Assembly: GCA_018907035.1 (NCBI GenBank)
Contig: JACCIC010000139.1
Span: 310,001 to 374,000, forward strand
Source: Sycobia sp. Sy_11
Taxonomy: Eukaryota > Arthropoda > Insecta > Hymenoptera > Epichrysomallidae
DNA: 64,000 nucleotides
Direction of reading: 5' to 3'
The position numbers and the translations under genes were made by a program. This document shows positions 40,554 to 50,449 of this stretch, one piece after another (position 1 is the first letter of the stretch; every line of letters begins with the position of its first letter). Below the pieces are notes generated by a model. That model had not been told where the DNA came from. It saw only the letters and a list, made by a program, of their open reading frames with translations, and made no database searches.

Positions 40554-40968
40554 CCTTATCTTTTTTTCTCCTTTGATGCTTTTGATCCTATAGCTGAGAA
40601 AAGAATTAGTATACATGTCGATACGCATGATTAATTGATTATTTAGTTCTTGACCAATTCTCAGTAGGTAAAAATTAACTTTTATATCGATAGTGTTGAC
40701 AGTTATTTTAACCGTTCGGGAAACACGAAATCACATTGATATACTCGTAGCTTTGAGGTTAGAGTAGTGCAAAAAATGTAGATATTAGATAGGGCACACG
40801 ACGTGAGATATACATGGGAAAAAATGAGCGCGAGTGTATGAAAAATCGAAATCCTTACGTTCGTATATAATAATTGTATATAAGCGAATCCGTGTGCATG
40901 ATCACACAAGCGTGAGCAGAAGAGAGAAAAATAAGGGTTGTAGATAGTTAAGGTATATGTTTGCATAT

Positions 40969-41004
<36 letters not shown>

Positions 41005-41273
41005 CTACATGCATGTACACATAAGTATATATATACATGAACGAGGGGTAAAATATCTTTAAGAGGAGAGCAGCTATATACACATACACAAAAGCATGCG
41101 CACACCTTACGGGGGGTCAATCCCGGTTTTCCGTGCGGACAGGCAGGTGTAGAATACATGGACGTATATCGCGCGCGCGCGCGCATACGCTGACACACGC
41201 GCACGCGCGCGTAAACACAGACAGAAATCATCATATCGCGACGCGCTCGCGACTTGTTTTATATATGGGGAAC

Positions 41274-41313
<40 letters not shown>
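41274..41313. repeat. (GA)n microsatellite in calcineurin A intron 1
   Basis: About 19 GA units, roughly 165 bp downstream of the exon 1 donor in gene orientation. Confidence 0.95.
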
Positions 41314-41317
<4 letters not shown>

Positions 41318-41479
41318 ACGTGAAAAGAGCGACCTGCGCGGCCGTCGCCGCGACTCTCCCACCCCCGGGTAGGCCGAAGGTAGGAGGGTGAGTTATCGGA
41401 GGGGAGAACAGGGATGCTCTCGGGACTGCTGTATAGCACTGTTACTACTTACTACTACAACTACATAAATACTACTTAC

Positions 41480-41531
41480 TTTTGATCGCCCGGTCCGTCG
41501 TGGAGAGCTTTTCCGAATTGTTCGAGGTCAT
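41480..41531 (-). CDS. CanA: Calcineurin A catalytic subunit, first coding exon (partial gene)
   Basis: Calcineurin A is the catalytic chain of the Ca2+/calmodulin-activated Ser/Thr phosphatase PP2B, which pairs with calcineurin B and dephosphorylates NFAT-type and other cytoplasmic targets. Only the first coding exon is in the window. Seen: the ATG at 41531 (minus strand, context ACCAAG-ATG-ACC) opens MTSNNSEKLSTTDRAIK, followed by one base of codon 18 and a consensus donor GTAAGT starting at 41479. The frame has a TGA stop 108 nt upstream (41640-41642) and no other Met, so the start is firm. Known: vertebrate calcineurin A starts with a short variable leader, then KLSTTDRVVK, then the PFPPSHRLT segment, and its exon 1 also ends in phase 1 right after VVK. 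The phosphatase core, calmodulin-binding and autoinhibitory regions must lie beyond the left edge. The symbol follows Drosophila usage; which paralogue this is cannot be told from 17 residues. Confidence 0.85.
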
Positions 41532-42046
41532 CTTGGTGGTGGTGGTGGCGGTGGCGCCGCTGCCGCTGCCGCTGCTCGCGGCTGGCAGCGCTGCTGCTCC
41601 GTCCGTTCTGCTCTCTCTCTTTCTCTCTCTAGTTCTATCTCACGCTCTATCTCTCTTCTTCTTCTTCTGCTTCTTCTGCCTAAAGAAACGATATACTACT
41701 TCGACTTCCTCTCCTCTATCACCTGCACAGCTACCTGGAGCTCCCTTCTTCTTTGATGTATATATATTATCGTTCACTCTTCCCGTTCACGTCTCGTGAA
41801 AAAAAAAAAAACTCAACTCTCAACGCACTGCAACCGGATGAGGTCGGCGAGATGCGGGGTCACAAGGGTGAGAGAGGCAGAAAAAAAGCTAGGAGGAGGG
41901 GGATAGAATGACAGTAGACGGAGAGGACGACGACCACGAGCCTTGGTGGCAGAGACAGATAAAGAGGATAAAAAATACCTCTTTATTCAACTGATTATTA
42001 TATGCGACGGCGAAGCCGCGCCGCCCAAGCACGGACGGGTGCTGTG

Positions 42047-42053
42047 TATATAT

Positions 42054-42101
<48 letters not shown>
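42047..42101. repeat. (AT)n microsatellite in the 5' island
   Basis: About 25 TA units embedded in CpG-rich DNA, about 520 bp upstream of the calcineurin A ATG. Confidence 0.95.
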
Positions 42102-42102
<1 letters not shown>

Positions 42103-42917
42103 CTACCTATTTTTCTTAACCGTTTGCGTGTACACGCCACCCCCGTGTGTGTCTCTCTCCCTTTCTCACGTGTGTATACACGGGGCGCGGAGGATGGCGC
42201 CCTCGCTCGCACTTATGGATATCCGCACTCGCGCACTGTACTCACTCCTCTTCTAACGTGCCAATGTTGTTGTTGTTATTTTTGTTGTCTTCGTCGATGA
42301 TATAAAAAAACAATATATATATATATATATATATAATTATCCACACTCCCGCGCGATGTTTATATATGTATATATATATATTTGTATGAATATATATGTA
42401 TATATATGTGTGTGTGTATATATATATATATAGACAAGATTCGATCCTCCTGGCCGCAGCCACCTCGACGGGAGGGAGGGGGAGGAGCTGGTGGTGAGAG
42501 ACCCCCTTATTTTCCCCCTCGGAGAATACGGAAACGAGGGGGCGGAGCGGTGGGTTGAAAAAAAAGAAGAAAACCGTGAGACGAGGGGAGAGAGAGGGAG
42601 GGACCTCGTCAAAGCCGCCGAACTTATAATGCACGCGTCGAGGTTTTAAAAAAACTTATATAGATTGTAGAGAGAGCTGAGCTGAGGCGCGCGCGCGCCC
42701 GCGCGCGTTTATAATACACACACCCGCGCACACACACGCGCGAAAGGCACACGGAAACACACACCAGAAAAACGCACGCACGTTTAAATATTATATACGT
42801 ATTTTCTTTGTTTTCTCTATTTTATATATTTGTGTATATATATATATTTTTTTTTCGCTCCTTTTTTCTCTCTTCTACTGCTACAACTATAACTACTACT
42901 AATATTCCTCTCCTTTA

Positions 42918-42975
42918 CCCTCCTCCTCCTCCTCCTCCACCTCCTCCTCCTCCTCCTCCTCCACCTTCTCCTCTC
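42918..42975. repeat. (CTC)n trinucleotide tract
   Basis: About 18 CTC/TCC units with two interruptions, a homopurine-homopyrimidine stretch in the putative 5' UTR/promoter. Confidence 0.9.
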
Positions 42976-43680
42976 AAGTAAAATACACACTCGCGCACCG
43001 TATCATATTCTTCTTCTCTCTCTCCTCCCTCTGATGGCACGTATATATTACACCGGAGAGAGAGAGAGAGGGTGGGAGGGAGAGGGAGAGAAATCCTCCT
43101 CTTGTCGATCGTGCTCTCTCTCTTGTTGTTGTCGTTGATGATGATGATGATTATTATTATTATTGTTATCAACTATTGTTACAAATCTAGTACGTATATA
43201 TACGGCACGCGCGACCGATGCGCGCATATACGTATGCGTGTGGTGTATGCGTGTATTACATGTATGTATATTTATACACGAGGGCCACACGCACGCAACA
43301 ACAGTAGCGCGACTATATCCTCTCCTCCTCCTCTTCTACTTCTTCCGCACCTCCGCTCTTCCTACTCTTCTTCGTCTCCTGGCTCGCACACGCACTCACT
43401 GTACACTGTTACATATCATAACCGCGAAATCGCGACGACGACGACTGTATATCGACGATTACGGGGGGGCTCCTCTCTTTCTGCGTGCCTCCTCTTTATA
43501 TCTGTATATGTATTTATATGTATTTATGCATATATATTTATATATACGCGTCGTAATCTTTTTCTCTGTCTTTTTCTAAATCCTAAATTAAAAAATCAGC
43601 AGCGATGAGTGCTCCGCCGATGCATCGGGCCCGCGCGAGCAGCGCGACGTCCGTCGGTCGCAGAGAGGATGTTGATGACG

Positions 43681-43761
43681 GGTGCTGCTGCTGCTGCTTA
43701 TACTTGAGGTCGTAGGCATTCGGCCTCTGCTGCTGCTGCTGCTACTCCTCCTCCTCCTCGA
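43681..43761. repeat. CTG/CAG triplet clusters
   Basis: Two runs of five to six CTG units (43682-43698 and 43727-43743) and a CTC run. A further CTG-rich cluster lies at 43929-43970. On the minus strand one frame would read poly-Gln, but it has no start codon. Confidence 0.9.
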
Positions 43762-43805
43762 CTGATTCTTCTTCGTCGTCGTTCCGTCTCTCTCTCCCTC
43801 TCTCG

Positions 43806-43843
<38 letters not shown>

Positions 43844-44109
43844 CCCCTCCGATCGGTGTGTTTCCCCCCTCTCTCTCTCTCTTTAGCAGAGGTATAAAGA
43901 GGAGAGAGGAGAGACCAGGCGAGTCTCGTCGCTGCTGCTGCTGGCTGCTGCTGCTTCTGCTGCTGCGCCCGTGTATCGTGCGCAAGATAGAGAGAGAAGG
44001 CGAGCGAGCACCCGTTGGCGCGAGTAGACCGAAAAGAAAGAGGAGGGAGAGAGAAAAGAGGGAAGAGAGAGAAAGAGTGAGCGAGCGGGAGAAGAGAGTT
44101 CCTCCGCTC

Positions 44110-44143
44110 GTTGATATGTGCGTGCGTGCAAGAGAGAGAGAGA

Positions 44144-44193
<50 letters not shown>
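44110..44193. repeat. (GA)n microsatellite in the 5' island
   Basis: A long, nearly perfect GA tract of about 30 units. A CT tract lies at 43785-43836. Confidence 0.95.
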
Positions 44194-44194
<1 letters not shown>

Positions 44195-44937
44195 TGCTTC
44201 TGCTGGCAGGCACTGGTGCGCTGCGTGCGACAGCTTTCTGCTCCTATTCTGCCGATTCTTCTTCTCTTCCTCTTATTTTTCTCCTTCTTCTCGTTTCCTC
44301 GAGGCTCGATACGACGTTATAACCTCCTCTCTTCCTCTCTCTCCCTCTCTCCCTTTCTCTCTCTCCCTCTGTGTTTCCCAGATTCTCCGTGCACCGCAGA
44401 GTCGCCGCCCGGGAAAATGCGAGAGGGACACCGCGAGGGCGCGCAAGGACAAAGCCGCACAAAGAGCTTTTCTAGCCTCTTACTACTGATTTCGTATACA
44501 CTATGTCTTTCTCACTCTCCCTTTACCGCGCACACCGCAAGTGTGCGCTACTGATGCCAACACTGCTGCGCGCACTTTTCGTCCGCTGCTCAGGCGACGA
44601 GCTGACCGAAGACGACGACGACGAGGACGAGAACGACGAGGAAGGCGACGAACGTCCTTGTGGGCGGACACGTTTACACACGTAAGAAGTCTCGCGCGTT
44701 GCCGGTAATTTATAACGCCACAGTGGATTATGTATATGTATATTAGCCACCACACGCACGAACTTGCGAATGTTCTAACTTAATACGAATTATCCTCATA
44801 CGATACGCGATATTTTTTATATAGATTATATATATTTATAGACGAATGACCGAAAGGAGCTGATTGCGTTTCAAAGTTCTCTTAACACTAAATTTCGTCG
44901 AGTTGCAAATGTACAGGTCGTATTAGATACACATGTA

Positions 44938-44959
44938 TGTATATATATCTATATATATA

Positions 44960-45015
<56 letters not shown>
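44938..45015. repeat. (AT)n microsatellite
   Basis: TA units with two TATC interruptions at the start. Confidence 0.95.
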
Positions 45016-45016
<1 letters not shown>

Positions 45017-45345
45017 AAGTATATACACGAGTCCACGCGCACTAGTGCTCTACTGCTTCCTGGCTCCTATTTTTCTATATAATATCGTCGGATAGGAAAA
45101 AAGTAGCAGACGAGCTGGGGAGAGCTTACTACTGCAAGAACATCAACAACTCGCGTACATTCTCTCTCTTTCTCTCATTCTTGGCGTGTCACTCTTTCTC
45201 TCGTATATATTGGTATATATCTTTCGCATGGGCTCACGCGCGCGACGACAACGGAGTTATACAGTATAGTCGCACGGAATGTATATTACTCGGTCCGTGC
45301 AGTATTATATTGGAGCTTGGAGTAGATATAGTGTATTTGGTGTGA

Positions 45346-45347
<2 letters not shown>

Positions 45348-45390
<43 letters not shown>

Positions 45391-45391
45391 C
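45348..45391. repeat. (AT)n-(GA)n direct junction
   Basis: TA units pass straight into GA units. A further GA tract at 45497-45563 abuts the hAT-like element. Confidence 0.95.
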
Positions 45392-45493
45392 AACACCTCG
45401 GCGCATAGCAGACGTGCGCACGCGGGCGCATTATATTGACGCGCGCGAGCGGCGGCGACGGCGGCGTGCGCACGCACCAGATCGAGGAAAGAA

Positions 45494-45536
<43 letters not shown>

Positions 45537-45583
45537 GAGAGAGGGAGGGAGAGAGAGAGAGAAGCCCGATGCGCGGTGTGTCA

Positions 45584-47003
45584 CAGGGCCGGCCTTAGTT
45601 ACAATATCACCCTAGGCAAGAAACCTTGCATGCGCCCTTTGGAAGAATCAAGAAATAAATTCGCGTTATTTAAATTTAGATTTCAAGTTAAAATCAAATA
45701 TTTAATATAGAAATATATAATACATCCAAATAATATATCAACAATTAATATAAAATCCAAAATCAAAGAATTAAAACTAAATAAAATTAATTCAACTACA
45801 TTATAAAATTATTTACATATAACATTGTAAATGTTATTGTATTGTCATATAACATTTGGATTCAATGTATAGCATGTAGTTTATTTAAAAGGTTTAAAAA
45901 CTTTGGCTTTTCTAGTTGTCAAAGTTCTAATAATCTTCGTCGGAATTGAAAGCTTAAATGTATATATATATTAACTATATATATTCACTACTCATTTAAT
46001 AAAATATATATTAATTATTACAATCGTTCAACGAGTAGTTACTGAAAAAACTCTCTTTTTTTAACAAGTACTCTTCGTGTACTATACTTATTATCAAGGT
46101 ATATTTATAACAAATTAATTATCAAAAGAAATTTGTAAGTCATTCTAATTATGAAAAATTTGAGTTCATTCAATAAGAGTTAAAATTAAGCAATTTAAAC
46201 TTTCTAGACTTTTTCTAGTGAATTATAATAAATATATAGTAATTAGTTCAATTTTAAAAGCTTTTTTCACGTGTTAAAAATTTGTATATATAAATAATCT
46301 AAAGAGTATCATATAAAACCAATGTGTTATTTTCACCTATACAATTTTAAATACTTATTCGCGTAACTTTTTAGATTTTCTATGATGATTACTTCGATTT
46401 TCTCTTCGCATTGTCATTTTGTAATATCATCATAGAAATTTCAAAAACTTATGTGATCATAGTAATTGCACAAATTGTTACTCGATTGCCGCATAAGAAT
46501 TTGATAAGTGCATTAGACAAGTATAATGAAGTCATTAGACAAGTATAATGAATTAAGAAGTATTATGAAACTCTATTTCAAATTTTTTTGTGACGTTTGA
46601 AATTCTTCTCACATTTAAAATCAAATGGATGCTGGATAAATCTTATTAAGTTTTTGTAGAATCGGGCCCAACGCTCAATTCGTAGATTGATTTTTCACGT
46701 CTATAATAGCCTGCTTTAGTTTGCATTCCATACGAATCTGTAATTTAATTTTAATTGTTTATTTTTAAATACTGTTAGATCATTTCATTTTCATTAAAAA
46801 GTAAATAAAAAAAAAATAAATTAAATAATCTTTTAGGCCATTAGTGCATTGCTCTACTATTTGGATGTTTTGCTCTTTTTATCCTGCTCTCATACCCGCT
46901 CCAACAATTTTCACTCATTTCTTGCAGTCATCTTCCAACTGGCCATCGATTGTGGCGCCTTCAAGCAAATGCATATGCTTGCGCATCCCAAAAACCGGCC
47001 CTG
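45584..47003. mobile_element. Non-autonomous hAT-like DNA transposon, about 1.42 kb
   Basis: The left end reads CAGGGCCGG at 45584-45592. The right end is its exact reverse complement, CCGGCCCTG, at 46995-47003. Short subterminal matches to the hAT pattern follow, with CCCTAGGCA near the left end and GGCGCC near the right. The interior is strongly AT-rich with no useful open frame, in sharp contrast to the CpG-rich DNA on both sides, as expected for an insertion. CAGGG/CAGTG-type ends with GGCCGG are common in hAT-superfamily elements and their MITEs. The 8 bp on each side (GTGTGTCA and CCTGTGTA) are not a clean duplication, so the copy is old or the exact ends differ by a base or two. No transposase is visible. 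Confidence 0.65.
46511..46552. repeat. Two exact 20-bp direct repeats inside the hAT-like element
   Basis: CATTAGACAAGTATAATGAA occurs at 46511-46530 and again, without a mismatch, at 46533-46552, so the tandem unit is 22 bp with a GT spacer. The exactness suggests a recent local duplication, in contrast with the decayed look of the rest of the element. Confidence 0.85.
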
Positions 47004-50000
47004 CCTGTGTATACAATAGGTGCGTGCGCCTATGCGTTGACCACGGCATTGGTCTCTCTCTCCCTCTCACCCTGTCTATCTCTCTGGCTCTTTCTGTCCT
47101 TGTCTCCCTGTCTTTCTCTCTCTCTCCCTCGCAATCTGTCTCTCTCTCTCTCTCTTTTTCTCCCTCTCAATCTCTTTCTTTCTCTCTCTCACCCGCGCTG
47201 TGCTTTCACCTAAAACTAGATGTATCATGTAGATAGTATACCGTATATTTAGACTGATTTAGATATTCGACCGTCAGCTGTCAGACTGCTCCAAAATGTC
47301 TCCGAGCTTTAATATTTTGGCTACAATTTTGGTTTTGAAAGAATACAGGCGGGAAAAGTCATATAGAAAAATTTCAGATAAACCAGAAATAATCTTACCC
47401 AGTAAATAAATTCTAAAAGTATACAATTACCTAAAAAAAATTTCTTTATGTTCAATATATAAGTAATATCTTTTATCTTATAATTGTTTAATTATAAATT
47501 TTTTATACTGTAATTAAATTCAATTTTGTTTAATGATTCTAATTTAACAAAAAAATTATGTTTACGTTAATTGTCAAATTTTTCTTGCTAAAAAATAATA
47601 ATACGAAAACATATTTTTTAATTTAAAGCATAATTACAATTTCTTCAGATCACTTTCCAACGTTTTTACTATTGCAATATACATGTTTACTATATAAAAA
47701 ATTAAAAAAAAATTCTATTATAACTACATTCTAAATCTATTTCTATTGAGTCTAGATAAATTTAAAAAAAATTATAATATCATTTTAATCATATTTTAAA
47801 AATAAATAATTCTTACACAATTCATTCTGCAATCACCCATTAATATTTATTATTTTAGAAGAATTCATAATGGTTGCACTCTCTTATATTCATATTAAAG
47901 TTAGTTATTATAATTAACTATAATATAAATATTCTGGGTAAGATGAACGGTCAGAATTCATTTTTGGTTAAATTATTTTAAAATGATATGAATTTACTTA
48001 TATTTTTTAATAAAATAATAGATATTATTAAATATTATTATAAAAAAAAGAAATTAAATGTGATTTGACTATTTTAAGATTTTATATTTTATATTCTGTG
48101 AAGCTGCTTATAAATAAAAATAGTCCAACTATCAGTATAATTATATTAATTTGTAAAAACGACTGTAAAACCGATAAAAAATTGTAGCATTCCTTTACAG
48201 TAGACTGTACTGTGAAAAATGTTTGATAGATATAGTGCAAAAATATAAATTTAAATCTCTTTTTCAATTATTAGAATCCGTTTTATCAATGCCATAGTAA
48301 TGATATATACGGGAATCTGTAATATATACATATTAAATATAAACGAAAGTAAATGAAGGTAAATAAACATACAGCTGTGAAATTTCGAGCGGAATCATTG
48401 TTTTCACTTCTTATTTGCAAATGTTATGCGAAAATAAAAATATTCCAATGATAAAATCCATTATTTATGCCGTAAAATTTCAGGTAGAAAGCGATTTATT
48501 ACAATAAATCCATTGTATTTTATTTATAACTCACAATTACTTAATATTTTTTTCATTTCTTCTTGAAACTATTTTTAGTGTAGTAGTTTATACAAAAGCT
48601 GCCAACAAAGCATTTTAAGCGTTCTTGTCTATTTTCCAAGCATTCAGAATAATTCTCTAATGGCCATTCATCAGCGCATAATCTGTTTACTCGGATCTTT
48701 TAGATGGAAGAGAAATGCTCGCAATAATAAAATACTGTACTTTATCCGGTATGATGCGTAATAGCAAAATTGTCTTGCAAATCAGACGGATGTGCTCTGT
48801 TTAGTTTTGATTTAATTTCTGGCTTTCGAAAATTCAAACGTAAGCCAAGGGTGTTAGAAACTTGTTTTTTTTTTTTAAATGAAAAATATAAATAAATTGA
48901 GAAAAAATACACTTGCAAGGGGAGTCTACAGCAATCGGAGAAGCAATTGCTTCCATAATAAAAAAATGAATACCTTACCTTGTATTTGTACCAATGGCTC
49001 TTCCTTTTAATTATTTTTATATGAGAAGTATTTATATTAAATTTTCTTGGTTATTTACACATTTTTACACGGTTTTTAATTATTTCAATCTCTCCATAGC
49101 TCCAGCTTATTTTCTTTCTTGTCTAAAAATACCATTGAATGGCTCTTGTCTCATTACAGATTCTACTTTTATTCCTAAAATTTTGTTCTTCTAAAAAGTT
49201 ATTAATGTTTACATAAAAGCATACAGAATTCTGCTGGATATATAAGTTAAACTTTATTACTTCTATAGTAAACACAATGAAAGACCAATAATTTTTATTG
49301 TATTTTGTTGTTCAGGTACAGCAATTCACATATTGCATGGTTCATAAAAAAATTAATTTTATAAATAGAAATTTAAATAGAAATAACCAGTATATTTAGC
49401 AAATACGATAACAATTATTGTTCATTCGTTGTGTTAACTATGGAGATAATAACGTTTACCTTATATATTTAGAAAAATTTTATATGCCTTTATGTGAATA
49501 TTAAGGCGACAAATTAATTAAATTTTTCAAGAAATAAGGGGGGCGGTGGAAATTCGAGGACACGCTCAACGTGCGATTTTCTAAAAATCTATTTATCATT
49601 ATATATGCGAAACAAATGAATTTCACAAGAATTTGACACAGAAGTTACAGTAAGCACGAAAACAGAAGAAAAATTAGGCAATCTATGTGTAAGCGAAATT
49701 TCTTACCTTCCTTTTTGTCCTTAGAAAATGGAACTTTTGCATTAATGAAACTCATCAAAATGAGGGTGCCATATAATTTATATTCAATACTTTACTTCAA
49801 TTTCTGGCATGGGTAAATGTAATTTATCTCAGATGTTTTAATTTCCAAATCATCACTGATCGATACTAACTGTACTTCTCTAGGCGAATGGAAAAAGATG
49901 CAAAACCGATAAGATGAAGATATAGAACATTCTTGTTTGCATGTTTGTTATTTATCTCTATAAGTCCTACGATTCGTATTGCAATGATAGAAATGTTGAT

Positions 50001-50449
50001 GTAGGGATTTTTAAACGCCATACTGGGACCTTTATTTCGATACCAGATTTTAATAAGGCAGCTCAAAATATACGTAAATGTGTTTATACTGCTTTTTCGT
50101 CAGCCTTCGTAATAATTATTTTGAATCATAATAAATTAATAAATATTTTTAGGAGTCGTACAGTCTTTATGATAAAAAAAAATTGCGATACAAATAAAAA
50201 CATTTCTTAGTCTGCTTTACATTAGATTAGTCCATGTAAGTAGCATTTATAATTTTTTTTTGTTTTTGATTATAGTAATTATTGTAATATATAAGTATTT
50301 TATAATATAATAAAGTAACTCTCACAGAAAACTATAGTAACGATTATTAACTTCGAGTGAAATTTGTTAAAGATAAAATAATATATAAACATAAACTAAC
50401 TAATAACCATTTCAGTTCTTGACCAATTCGCCTAAATCAGGATCTCTTT
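47004..50449. other. Intergenic stretch between the hAT-like and jockey-type elements
   Basis: It begins with impure CT-rich sequence (47050-47200) that resembles the DNA left of the hAT-like insertion. It then becomes very AT-rich with no coding signal. Confidence 0.6.

Larger units (their letters stand above)
41532..45583 (-). promoter_or_regulatory. CpG-rich 5' UTR and promoter island of calcineurin A
   Basis: This stretch is far richer in G+C and CpG than its surroundings and directly precedes the calcineurin A start codon. Just upstream of the ATG the minus strand has Ala/Gly/Ser/Thr-type triplet runs (GGCAGC, then ACC repeats) that are cut from the coding frame by a TGA. Further up come CTC/GAG tracts (42920-42980), CAG/CTG clusters (43680-43750 and 43930-43970), long GA tracts, a (GAC/GAG) acidic-type run (44610-44650) and CG-alternating stretches. 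That mix is typical of a long insect 5' UTR and housekeeping-type promoter. I could not place a transcription start: a TATAAATT on the minus strand at about 44710 has no clear initiator at the right distance. Whether all 4 kb belong to this gene is inference. Confidence 0.5.

Noticed and set aside
40975..41000. CA and AT alternation as a candidate CRISPR or satellite array
   Set aside because: There is no repeat-spacer structure; these are plain dinucleotide tracts.
43698..44213. 171-codon minus-strand frame and overlapping 154-codon plus-strand frame
   Set aside because: Both are dominated by CT/GA repeat translation within the CpG-rich island, and open frames overlap on both strands, as expected for simple sequence.
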